This document shows positions 1 through 5,416 of a stretch of DNA of 17,176 nt, in pieces (within the stretch, counting starts at the first letter, position 1; every line of letters starts with the position of its first letter). A program made the translations under genes and the position numbers. Source of the DNA: Thermoleophilia bacterium (lineage in GTDB: Bacteria > Actinomycetota > Thermoleophilia > Gaiellales > Gaiellaceae); assembly GCA_025934335.1 (NCBI GenBank), contig JAICYG010000047.1, positions 1 through 17,176 on the forward strand. Direction: 5' to 3'. The notes beneath the pieces are model-generated. The model searched no databases. It was not told the origin of the DNA and worked only from the letters and a program-made list of their open reading frames with translations.

Positions 1-57
1 CCGCGGCTACCAGCCGCGGTGCTCGAGCGCTGCGGGCTTGGCCCGTAGGGCTCGAGA

Positions 58-84
58 GTGTCTGACACCCTCGGTGTCAGACAC
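58..84. repeat. Perfect 12-bp inverted repeat, REP-like
   Basis: GTGTCTGACACC (58-69), loop CTC, GGTGTCAGACAC (73-84). The arm contains the near-palindrome TGTCAGACA, so the unit is a palindrome within a palindrome, as in REP-type elements. No second copy was noticed in the window. It lies just downstream of pdxS and could help end transcription or protect the 3' end of the message, but no T-tract follows it on either strand. Confidence 0.6.
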
Positions 85-94
85 CAAACAGCAC

Positions 95-125
95 CGAGCA
101 CCGCGGCTACCAGCCGCGGTGCTCG
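95..125 (-). terminator. Hairpin spanning the pdxS stop codon
   Basis: CGAGCACCGCGGCT (95-108), loop ACC, AGCCGCGGTGCTCG (112-125): a perfect 14-bp stem. The pdxS stop codon (107-109 on the minus strand) lies at the stem/loop junction. There is no U-run, so it would be a non-canonical terminator or an mRNA-stabilising 3' structure. The structure is clear; its function as a terminator is inferred. Confidence 0.4.
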
Positions 126-991
126 AGGAGCTCGCTCGGATCGAGCGACTGCGTCGAGATCCCGACCATCGCCTCGCCGAGGCCGGCCGAGACGCGCGCG
201 ATCACGTCGGCGTCCATGTAGTGCGTCGTCGCCTCGACGATCGCGCGGGCCCGCTGTGACGGATTGCCCGACTTGAAGATGCCCGAGCCGACGAAGACGC
301 CGTCGGCGCCGAGCTGCATGCAGAGCGCGGCGTCGGCGGGCGTCGCGATGCCGCCGGCCGTGAACGTGACGACCGGGAGCCGGCCGTTGTCGGCGACCCA
401 GCGGACGAGGTCGTACGGCGCCTGCAGGTTCTTCGCCTCCGCGTACAGCTCCTCCGGACGCAGCGACTGCAGGCGGCGGATGCCGCCGAAGACGGAGCGC
501 ATGTGCGTGACCGCGTTGACGATGTCGCCGGTGCCGGCCTCACCCTTCGTCCTGATCATCGCGGCGCCTTCCGCAATGCGGCGCAGCGCCTCGCCGAGGT
601 TCGTGCAGCCGCAGACGAACGGGACGGTGAACTGCCACTTGTCGACGTGGTGCTCCAGGTCGGCGGGCGTCAGGACCTCCGACTCGTCGATGTAGTCGAT
701 CTCGAGCGACTGCAGGACCTGCGCCTCGACGAAGTGGCCGATGCGGCACTTCGCCATCACCGGGATCGTCACGGCCTCCTGGATGCCGCGGACCATGTCC
801 GGATCGGACATCCGCGCGACGCCCCCGTCGCGGCGGATGTCGGCCGGGACGCGCTCGAGTGCCATCACCGCGCAGGCGCCCGCCTCCTCGGCGATCTTCG
901 CCTGCTCGGCCGTGACGACGTCCATGATCACGCCGCCCTTCAGCATCTCGGCGAGCCCGCTCTTGACCCGCATCGTCCCGACATCGCTCAT
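107..991 (-). CDS. pdxS: PdxS, pyridoxal 5'-phosphate synthase lyase subunit
   Basis: This is the synthase subunit of the DXP-independent vitamin B6 pathway. It makes pyridoxal 5'-phosphate from ribose 5-phosphate, glyceraldehyde 3-phosphate and ammonia supplied by the glutaminase PdxT, in the cytoplasm. The 294-aa product has the family's usual length and runs end to end. The key residues fall on the Bacillus numbering: D24 in GGVIMDV, K81 in VMAKCRIGH and K149 in IRTKGEAGTGD. It ends in the typical ..RGW. The ATG at 991 gives the expected N-terminus before RVKSGLAEMLKGG and overlaps the upstream yqhQ stop as ATGA, so translation is probably coupled. No pdxT is in the window: the 3' side is occupied by the repeat cluster, and pdxT may lie beyond position 1 or elsewhere. 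Confidence 0.97.
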   Translation of the reverse strand: MSDVGTMRVKSGLAEMLKGGVIMDVVTAEQAKIAEEAGACAVMALERVPADIRRDGGVARMSDPDMVRGIQEAVTIPVMAKCRIGHFVEAQVLQSLEIDYIDESEVLTPADLEHHVDKWQFTVPFVCGCTNLGEALRRIAEGAAMIRTKGEAGTGDIVNAVTHMRSVFGGIRRLQSLRPEELYAEAKNLQAPYDLVRWVADNGRLPVVTFTAGGIATPADAALCMQLGADGVFVGSGIFKSGNPSQRARAIVEATTHYMDADVIARVSAGLGEAMVGISTQSLDPSELLEHRGW

Positions 992-1776
992 GCCGCGGAT
1001 CCTAGCTCCCGCGCCAGGACCGCGGCGACGGCGCGGAGCGCGACCTGCGTCTCGTCGAGGCGCGGCTCGCGCGTCGTTACGCGCTGGAGCGCGAGCCCGG
1101 GCGCGAGGAAGAGGCGCCAGAAGCGATGGCTCGAGCGCTGCACGAGCCGCCAGAGCTCCATCGTCAGCGCGAGCGAGAAGACGAGCACGACGAGCGGCGT
1201 CCACTGTGCGGCGCCGAGCGGCAGCGCGCGGTCCGCGAGGAGCGTCACCGGCAGCGCGAGCGCGGCGAAGTTCGTGCCGCACCGAGGCGAGAACCGCGAC
1301 GGCGTCGCCGCACCCTCCCACGTGGCCGCGAGTTGACGCTCTTCGGCCGCAGCGATTGCCCGGTGCTCGGCGCCGTGCAGGTGCAGCGCCCGGCCGCGCA
1401 GGATCGTGACGAGCAGGAGCAGCGAGAGGACGATGCCGGCGACGGTCGACCACGGCCCGCCGACCAGGCCGAGGCCGAGCGGAGCGAGCACCGCGGTCGC
1501 GATCAGCCAGCGCTCGGGTCGCCGCGCGACTCCCTCGCGCCGGAAGACGGGCGCGACGGATGCGTACAGCCGCACGAGCCCCCGCGCAAGCGGCACCCGC
1601 TGCAGCAGCTCCGGCGGCCGCGGCATGCCCCCTTCGCGGAGCGACCCGTCGACACCGGCGAACGCCCAGAACCGCTCGCTGACGATCACCACGCCGTTCG
1701 GGCGGGCCATCCCGCCGAGGCGCGGCAGCGCAGCGGTGTCGTCGGCGCGCCTGAGCAGAGGAGGCGTCTCGGCCAC
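988..1776 (-). CDS. yqhQ: DUF1385 (YqhQ-family) membrane protein
   Basis: A 262-aa member of the DUF1385/YqhQ family, whose biochemical role I do not know to be settled. Family hallmarks are all present: GGMARPNGVV near residue 21, HGAEHRAI (about 134-141), a SPRCGTNF motif (about 163-170) and a C-terminal PGLALQRVTTREP (about 226-238). Conserved His, Glu and Cys in these motifs have led to suggestions of metal binding. Hydrophobic stretches at about 90-125 and 172-206 indicate an integral membrane protein. The GTG start at 1776 is chosen because AAGGAAGAG sits directly before it. The stop overlaps the pdxS ATG by 4 bases, placing the two in one operon. A strong hairpin lies just upstream of the ribosome binding site. 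Confidence 0.88.
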   Translation of the reverse strand: MAETPPLLRRADDTAALPRLGGMARPNGVVIVSERFWAFAGVDGSLREGGMPRPPELLQRVPLARGLVRLYASVAPVFRREGVARRPERWLIATAVLAPLGLGLVGGPWSTVAGIVLSLLLLVTILRGRALHLHGAEHRAIAAAEERQLAATWEGAATPSRFSPRCGTNFAALALPVTLLADRALPLGAAQWTPLVVLVFSLALTMELWRLVQRSSHRFWRLFLAPGLALQRVTTREPRLDETQVALRAVAAVLARELGSAA

Positions 1777-1791
1777 CTCTTCCTTGTAGCG

Positions 1792-1825
1792 CAGAAAGGG
1801 CCGCCCCCCGTGGTCGGGGCGGCCC
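1792..1825 (-). terminator. Intrinsic terminator or attenuator before yqhQ
   Basis: On the minus strand GGGCCGCCCC pairs with GGGGCGGCCC (10 bp, 8-nt loop; 1798-1825) and is followed at once by TTTCTG. This is the best intrinsic-terminator shape in the window. It is about 20 nt before the yqhQ start, so it either ends an upstream transcript (small peptide gene or candidate RNA at 1798-1982) or acts as an attenuator for yqhQ-pdxS. The T-run is short (three T), so efficiency is uncertain. Confidence 0.6.
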
Positions 1826-1982
1826 CGAGATGAAAGTCGTGGGTCCTAGTGATGCAACCCGCACGTTCGCCGGCTCCCCGGCCCGCGATCACGCTGCGCG
1901 CTGCCGCGTCCTCGGTCGCGCCGAGTTCTACTATCGGCGCTCCCTGCGTCCTTGCATCGCTTGGTGCTCGCGACCCGTGAAG
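1798..1982 (-). ncRNA. Candidate structured RNA or leader of yqhQ-pdxS
   Basis: A gene-free stretch read on the minus strand folds into nested helices visible by eye. GGGTC (1972-1976) pairs with GACCC (1841-1845). Inside it GATGCAA (1952-1958) pairs with TTGCATC (1851-1857). Inside that are the hairpins GCGCCGA/TCGGCGC (1918-1940, 9-nt loop) and GCCGG/CCGGC (1869-1882, 4-nt loop). The domain ends in the terminator at 1798-1825. A promoter-like pair lies just upstream (1989-2017). It may be an independent small RNA or a riboswitch-like leader controlling yqhQ-pdxS. I do not recognise it as a known class. GC-rich DNA folds easily, so the A/T-containing 7-bp long-range helix is the most informative part. 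Confidence 0.4.
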
Positions 1983-1988
1983 CGGGCA

Positions 1989-2017
1989 ACGTTACCGGTC
2001 ACATCACCAGCTCACCA
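1989..2017 (-). promoter_or_regulatory. Possible promoter for the candidate RNA and yqhQ-pdxS
   Basis: On the minus strand TGGTGA (2012-2017) is followed by 17 bp and TAACGT (1989-1994). The -10 fits TAnnnT; the -35 is weak. It overlaps the stop codon of the 25-aa peptide gene. Transcription would start near 1982-1983, at the edge of the folded region. Confidence 0.3.
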
Positions 2018-2089
2018 GACGCCGCGCGAGAAGAAGCCGAGCAGCGCCAGCACGAGTACGACGATCAGGATGATCCAGAGAATCGACAT
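2012..2089 (-). CDS. 25-residue hydrophobic membrane peptide
   Basis: The peptide starts MSILWIILIVVLVLALLG and ends FFSRGVW: a single membrane span of about 17 residues followed by a short Arg-containing tail. The ATG at 2089 is preceded at good distance by AAAGGGGGA, among the strongest Shine-Dalgarno sequences in the window, which argues for real translation. It lies 25 bp downstream of the methyltransferase stop on the same strand and is probably co-transcribed with it. It resembles in character the tiny one-span proteins common in bacteria (for example the lmo0937 or DUF3309 types), but I cannot assign it to a family. No function can be given. Confidence 0.6.
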   Translation of the reverse strand: MSILWIILIVVLVLALLGFFSRGVW

Positions 2090-2114
2090 GGGATGGGTCC
2101 CCCTTTCGTTGCCT

Positions 2115-3197
2115 CTACAACGGCGAGGGGGTGACACGGGTTACGGGCAACGGCAGCAGCCGCTCGATCGCCGGGCTGACGCCGAATCGATCGCGGAGCT
2201 CGACGAACTCGGCGGCGGCACGTGCCGCCCGCCGCGTCGACGGAGAGCGCTCCGCGCGCAGCATCACGTTCTTGGCAGTGTGCTCGACCGAGACGAACTC
2301 CATCACGTCGACGCGGTAGCCGGACAGCTCGAGCGCCGCCGCGCGTAGCGCATCCGTGACGAGGTCGGCCTGCCGCCCGAGCAGCAGCCCGTGACGGAGC
2401 AGCGCGTCCTTCTCGCGCCCGGCGATCTGCACTGCGAGCTCGTGGTGGCAGCACGGCGCGACCACGATCGCCTCGGCGCCGAGTCGGACGCCGGCCGCGA
2501 TCGCCTCGTCGGTCGCCGTGTCGCATGCGTGCAGGGACACGAGCAGGTCGACCGGCCGGTCGGTCTCGAACGCCGCGATCGTCGAGACCTCGAAGCGCGC
2601 CTCGTCGTAGCCGAGCTCGGCTGCGATGGCGCGAACGGTCTCGATCACCGACGGGTTGGCGTCGACGCCCACGAGCTCGACGCGCGTCCCGAGCTCGCGC
2701 CCGTAGGCGACGAGCGCGAGGCTCATGTACGCCTTCCCGCAACCCGCGTCGACGACGCGGATCCGATCGCGCTCCCACAACCGGAGCGGGCGCAGCAGCT
2801 CGACGTAGTGCTGCACCTGCCGCTCCTTGTCGCGCGAGATCCGCGTCGCCCGGAAGAGCGGATGGTCGGCCGGCAGCGGATGGCGGCGCCGCCGGTCGTG
2901 CTCGCCCGTCGCCTGCCGGGCCGACGAGGGACGCCCGCGCGAGACGAGCCACTTCCCCTTCTTCGACCGGCGCGCGTGCAGGTCGCCGTCGGGCGAGAGC
3001 AGGTGGACATGCGTTGCTTCGGCGAGCAGCGCATCGAGCCGCTCCGGCCACGCGTCCTCCTCCACCGTCTCCGTCCGTGGCCCGTCGACGAGCTTCATCG
3101 CGCGGCCGCGCCGGAGCTCGACGGGCGATGCGGTCACGCCGTCGACGACGAGCTTGCGGAAGCCGCCGCCGAGCGCACGCTCTCGCAGCTGTTCCAT
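2115..3197 (-). CDS. SAM-dependent methyltransferase, METTL25/GSTCD-like
   Basis: A 360-aa class I methyltransferase. Motif I is RVVDAGCGKAYMSL (about 147-160), the acidic residue closing strand 2 is in VGVDANP (about 177-182), and the set HACDTATD (223-230) plus APCCHHEL (247-254) is typical of the Methyltransf_32 group, which includes eukaryotic METTL25 and GSTCD. Residues 1-120 form an extra N-terminal domain seen in bacterial members. The substrate is unknown; RNA or protein are both possible. The ATG at 3197 overlaps the end of the upstream nuclease gene by 64 bp. It is preferred because homology appears to begin near residue 12, but Met34 (start 3098) would remove the overlap and cannot be excluded. 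It sits in the operon behind the SOS-type promoter. Confidence 0.85.
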   Translation of the reverse strand: MEQLRERALGGGFRKLVVDGVTASPVELRRGRAMKLVDGPRTETVEEDAWPERLDALLAEATHVHLLSPDGDLHARRSKKGKWLVSRGRPSSARQATGEHDRRRRHPLPADHPLFRATRISRDKERQVQHYVELLRPLRLWERDRIRVVDAGCGKAYMSLALVAYGRELGTRVELVGVDANPSVIETVRAIAAELGYDEARFEVSTIAAFETDRPVDLLVSLHACDTATDEAIAAGVRLGAEAIVVAPCCHHELAVQIAGREKDALLRHGLLLGRQADLVTDALRAAALELSGYRVDVMEFVSVEHTAKNVMLRAERSPSTRRAARAAAEFVELRDRFGVSPAIERLLPLPVTRVTPSPL

Positions 3198-4795
3198 CCC
3201 GCTGAGTGTGCCAGCCGGACCACCGACAGCTCCGGCGGCGGGCGGCGGATGAACGCCGCGAGGACTCGCAGGTCGTCGGCCGCCTCCGGCGCGAGGGTGG
3301 GCTCGGCACGGGCGACGGCGGCGAGCCCCGCCTGCCACTCGAGGCCGCTCGTGCCGCCCCACGGCCGGATACAGACGACCTGCCCCCTGGCGACCCAGAT
3401 CGCGCGGCCGCCGGCGACGAGGCACACCTCCAGGCGCCGCAGCTGCTGCATGCGCCGGATCTCGCACGCCGCATCCTCGAGCGCGGCGATCCGGTCGCGC
3501 AGGCGCGCCGCGTCCTCGAAGCGAAGGTCGTGCGCGAGGCGCTTCAGCTTCGCGCGCAGCTTCGGCAGGGCGTCCTCCAGGGTCTCCCACTCGACACCCT
3601 GGAGCGCGCGGGCGGCCAGCTGCGCGCGCCGCCGGCTCGTCAGCGGCCCGAGCTCGCCCGGCTGCGCGGAGCAGACGACCGAGTCGCCGCGGCGCCGGAG
3701 GTAGACGTAGCGGTCGGGGCGCGCCGAGCGCGCGTTCGCGGGCGGCCGCAGCTCGCGGATCAGCCGGAGCTCCTCGAGCGCCGCCTCGACCTCCGAGCCG
3801 AGGACCCGCCACTCGACGCGCTCGAGCGCCCCGAGCGCCGCCTCGACCGCCGGCCGTTGTCGCTCCGACCGGAAGTACGAGCGCAGGCGCGCCCGGAGAT
3901 CGCGGGCGCGACCGACGTACAGCACCTGGTCGTGCGCATCGCGAAACAGGTAGACGCCCGGCTGCTGCGGCGCGCCGAACGCGAGGTTGCGCTTGCGGTG
4001 CACGCGCCGCGGCCGCGTGGCCGAGAGCTCGACGAGGTCGCCGACCGTCCGCGCCCCGCGTTCCTGCGCCATCCCGATCAGGCACAGCAGGATCTCCGCG
4101 GTCGCCTCCGCGTCGGGAAGCGCCCGGTGGCAGGGCCGCGCGTCGGTGGCGAAGCGGTAGGCGAGTGCCGCCAGGTTGGCCGGCTGGCGACCGAGCAGGC
4201 GCCGCGCGAGACCGACGGTGTCGACGACGGTCGCCGCCACGCGCCGCCCGGTCAGGCGTCGCGTCTCGTTGTCGAGGAACGAGAGGTCGAAGCGGGCGTT
4301 GTGGGCGACGAGCACACCGTCGCCGGCAAAGGCGAGAAACTGCCTGACGGCCGCGGCGACCGGCGGCGCACGTCGCAGCTCCGCGTCGCGGATCCCCGTG
4401 AGCTGCGCGACGGCCGGGTCGAGGCGCGCCCCCGGGTTGGCGAGCGTCTGGAAACGCTCGCCGAGCTCGAGGCCGGCGACGCGCACGGCGCCGATCTCGC
4501 ACGGACGGGCGGACGCCGGGCGCAGCCCGGTCGTCTCGAGGTCGAAGACGACGAACGTCGCGGAGTCGAGCGGCAGCGACTCGCCCGGCGCGTCCTGCAC
4601 CGCAACGAGGTCGCCGGCGAAGCGCAGGCGGCAGTCGGCGCCGACGGCGTCCTCGAGCAGCGACCGCGCGAGACCCACGGGCACCTGGGTGCCGAGCCGT
4701 AGCACACTCCGTGCCGCCTCCTCGACCGGCACCGGCCCGCGCCGCTCCTCGACGAGCTCGACGAGGCGGTCGGCGGCGTCGAGGCGAAGCTGCAC
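3134..4795 (-). CDS. DEDDh 3'-5' exonuclease fused to UvrC-like GIY-YIG nuclease
   Basis: A 553-aa two-enzyme fusion acting on DNA. Residues 80-245 are a DnaQ-type exonuclease: FDLETTG (D85, E87), AHNARFD (D170) and HRALPDAEAT (H223, D228) give the complete DEDDh set. Residues 278-350 are a GIY-YIG endonuclease like the UvrC N-terminus and E. coli Cho: GVYLF, then VLYVGRARDLRARL, and the metal-binding Glu at about 342. Residues 406-440 form a UVR (UvrB-contact) helix pair. The C-terminal RNase H-like and HhH domains of UvrC are absent. Actinobacterial relatives are known (the Mycobacterium Rv2191 type). The GTG at 4795 is chosen because a promoter with a -10 seven nt upstream precedes it; no good SD is present, so the mRNA is probably leaderless. 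The adjacent LexA box suggests SOS control. Confidence 0.92.
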   Translation of the reverse strand: MQLRLDAADRLVELVEERRGPVPVEEAARSVLRLGTQVPVGLARSLLEDAVGADCRLRFAGDLVAVQDAPGESLPLDSATFVVFDLETTGLRPASARPCEIGAVRVAGLELGERFQTLANPGARLDPAVAQLTGIRDAELRRAPPVAAAVRQFLAFAGDGVLVAHNARFDLSFLDNETRRLTGRRVAATVVDTVGLARRLLGRQPANLAALAYRFATDARPCHRALPDAEATAEILLCLIGMAQERGARTVGDLVELSATRPRRVHRKRNLAFGAPQQPGVYLFRDAHDQVLYVGRARDLRARLRSYFRSERQRPAVEAALGALERVEWRVLGSEVEAALEELRLIRELRPPANARSARPDRYVYLRRRGDSVVCSAQPGELGPLTSRRRAQLAARALQGVEWETLEDALPKLRAKLKRLAHDLRFEDAARLRDRIAALEDAACEIRRMQQLRRLEVCLVAGGRAIWVARGQVVCIRPWGGTSGLEWQAGLAAVARAEPTLAPEAADDLRVLAAFIRRPPPELSVVRLAHSAGWNSCESVRSAAASASSSSTA

Positions 4796-4802
4796 CGCCG
4801 GA

Positions 4803-4831
4803 ATGCTAGTACGAACGTATGTTCGTGTCCA
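4803..4831 (-). promoter_or_regulatory. SOS promoter: -35, LexA box and -10
   Basis: Read on the minus strand: TGGACA (4826-4831, 5 of 6 to TTGACA), a 17-bp spacer and TAGCAT (4803-4808), then 7 nt to the GTG of the nuclease gene. The spacer begins with CGAACATACGTTCG (4812-4825), a perfect match to the Gram-positive LexA consensus CGAACRNRYGTTCG. A repressor bound here would block the polymerase site. The element starts 3 bp after the tetR stop codon region, so the nuclease gene has its own promoter even though it lies behind tetR. The alternative is that the palindrome is the operator of the neighbouring TetR protein; the exact LexA match and the DNA-repair gene behind it favour LexA. Confidence 0.82.
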
Positions 4832-4834
4832 GTC

Positions 4835-5416
4835 TCAGGCCGTCAGGCCGCCGACGAGCGTCGCGACGACCTCGCGCTCGGCAGCGGCGACGGCGCCCGC
4901 GTCGTCCGGGAGCGTCCCGAGCACCCACCCCGTCAGCACCTCCTCGAGGGCGCCGTAGAGCATCCACGCCGCGACCCGGGCGTCCGGCTCCGGCCGGAGA
5001 GTCCCCTGCTCCTGGCCGCGACGCACGATCCGCTCGAGCGACGCGAACCCCTGGGCGATCTCGTCGAGCTCGTCCTGGAGGTTCGGGTTGCGGGTCACCT
5101 CGCGCACGAGCAGCCGCACGAGGTCGAAGTCGTCGCGCCACGTCCGGAGCACGATCTTGACGACGAGCTCGAGCTGGTCGGGGGCGGTCTCCCCCGTCTC
5201 CTCGGCGAGTGCGACGGCACCGAGGAGCCTCCCCCACGCCTCACGGAACACCGCCTCGAGCACCGCCTTCTTCGAGCCGTAGTAGTGGTAGACGAGGCCG
5301 TACGCGACGCCCGCCTCCTTCGCAATGTCGCCGACGCGCGAGGCCTCGTACCCCCGGGCCGCGAACACACGAACGGCCGCCTCGAGGATCCGGCGGGCCT
5401 TGTCCTCCGCCGTCAC
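4835..5416 (-). CDS. TetR/AcrR-family transcriptional regulator
   Basis: A 193-aa one-component regulator. The N-terminal TetR DNA-binding domain is intact: RRILEAAVRVFAARGY, then the helix-turn-helix RVGDIAKEAGVAYGLVYHYY (about 27-46) followed by GSKKAVLEAVF. The C-terminal ligand domain (about 60-190) is helical and does not reveal the ligand; general likeness to FadR-type actinobacterial members suggests an acyl-CoA or lipophilic ligand, but this is weak. The GTG start at 5416 overlaps the stop of the upstream histidine kinase as GTGA, so translation is likely coupled. Its operator is not certain: the palindrome downstream at 4811-4826 fits LexA better. Confidence 0.93.
   Translation of the reverse strand: MTAEDKARRILEAAVRVFAARGYEASRVGDIAKEAGVAYGLVYHYYGSKKAVLEAVFREAWGRLLGAVALAEETGETAPDQLELVVKIVLRTWRDDFDLVRLLVREVTRNPNLQDELDEIAQGFASLERIVRRGQEQGTLRPEPDARVAAWMLYGALEEVLTGWVLGTLPDDAGAVAAAEREVVATLVGGLTA

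Larger units (their letters stand above)
1..127. repeat. Tandem hairpin cluster with a 27-bp direct repeat
   Basis: Bases 1-27 and 101-127 are identical. Each copy contains the 8-bp hairpin CCGCGGCT-ACC-AGCCGCGG. Four hairpins follow one another, all with 3-nt loops: 1-19 (probably continuing to the left of the window), 22-56 (CTCGAGC paired with GCTCGAG, enclosing TGCGGGC-TTG-GCCCGTA), 58-84 (perfect 12-bp stem) and 95-125 (perfect 14-bp stem). The right copy contains the last codons and stop of pdxS, so the left copy is a duplicated pdxS 3' end. This resembles a REP/BIME-type intergenic repeat cluster or a small insertion flanked by a duplication. No transposase gene is visible. The repeats are seen directly; the mobile origin is inference. 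Confidence 0.75.

Noticed and set aside
1..127. CRISPR-like repeats at the left edge
   Set aside because: Only two copies of the 27-mer are present, they differ in context, the spacer between them is itself hairpin DNA, and there are no cas genes.
107..1864. A single long minus-strand open frame covering pdxS and extending to 1864
   Set aside because: Only the part from 991 down resembles PdxS. The upstream part is an out-of-frame reading of the yqhQ gene, Arg-rich as expected of a GC-rich shadow.
1929..1934. TACTAT as a plus-strand -10 promoter element
   Set aside because: It forms the loop of a minus-strand hairpin, and no plus-strand gene follows for which it could serve.
2391..3704. Long plus-strand open frames opposite the methyltransferase and nuclease genes
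   Set aside because: They are antisense to well-supported genes, have Arg/Pro-rich composition without domain motifs, and lack start signals.
4811..4826. Palindrome ACGAAC-GTAT-GTTCGT as the operator of the adjacent TetR protein
   Set aside because: Not excluded, but it matches the LexA consensus exactly, sits in the promoter of a DNA-repair gene rather than in front of tetR, and tetR appears to be expressed from the kinase side.
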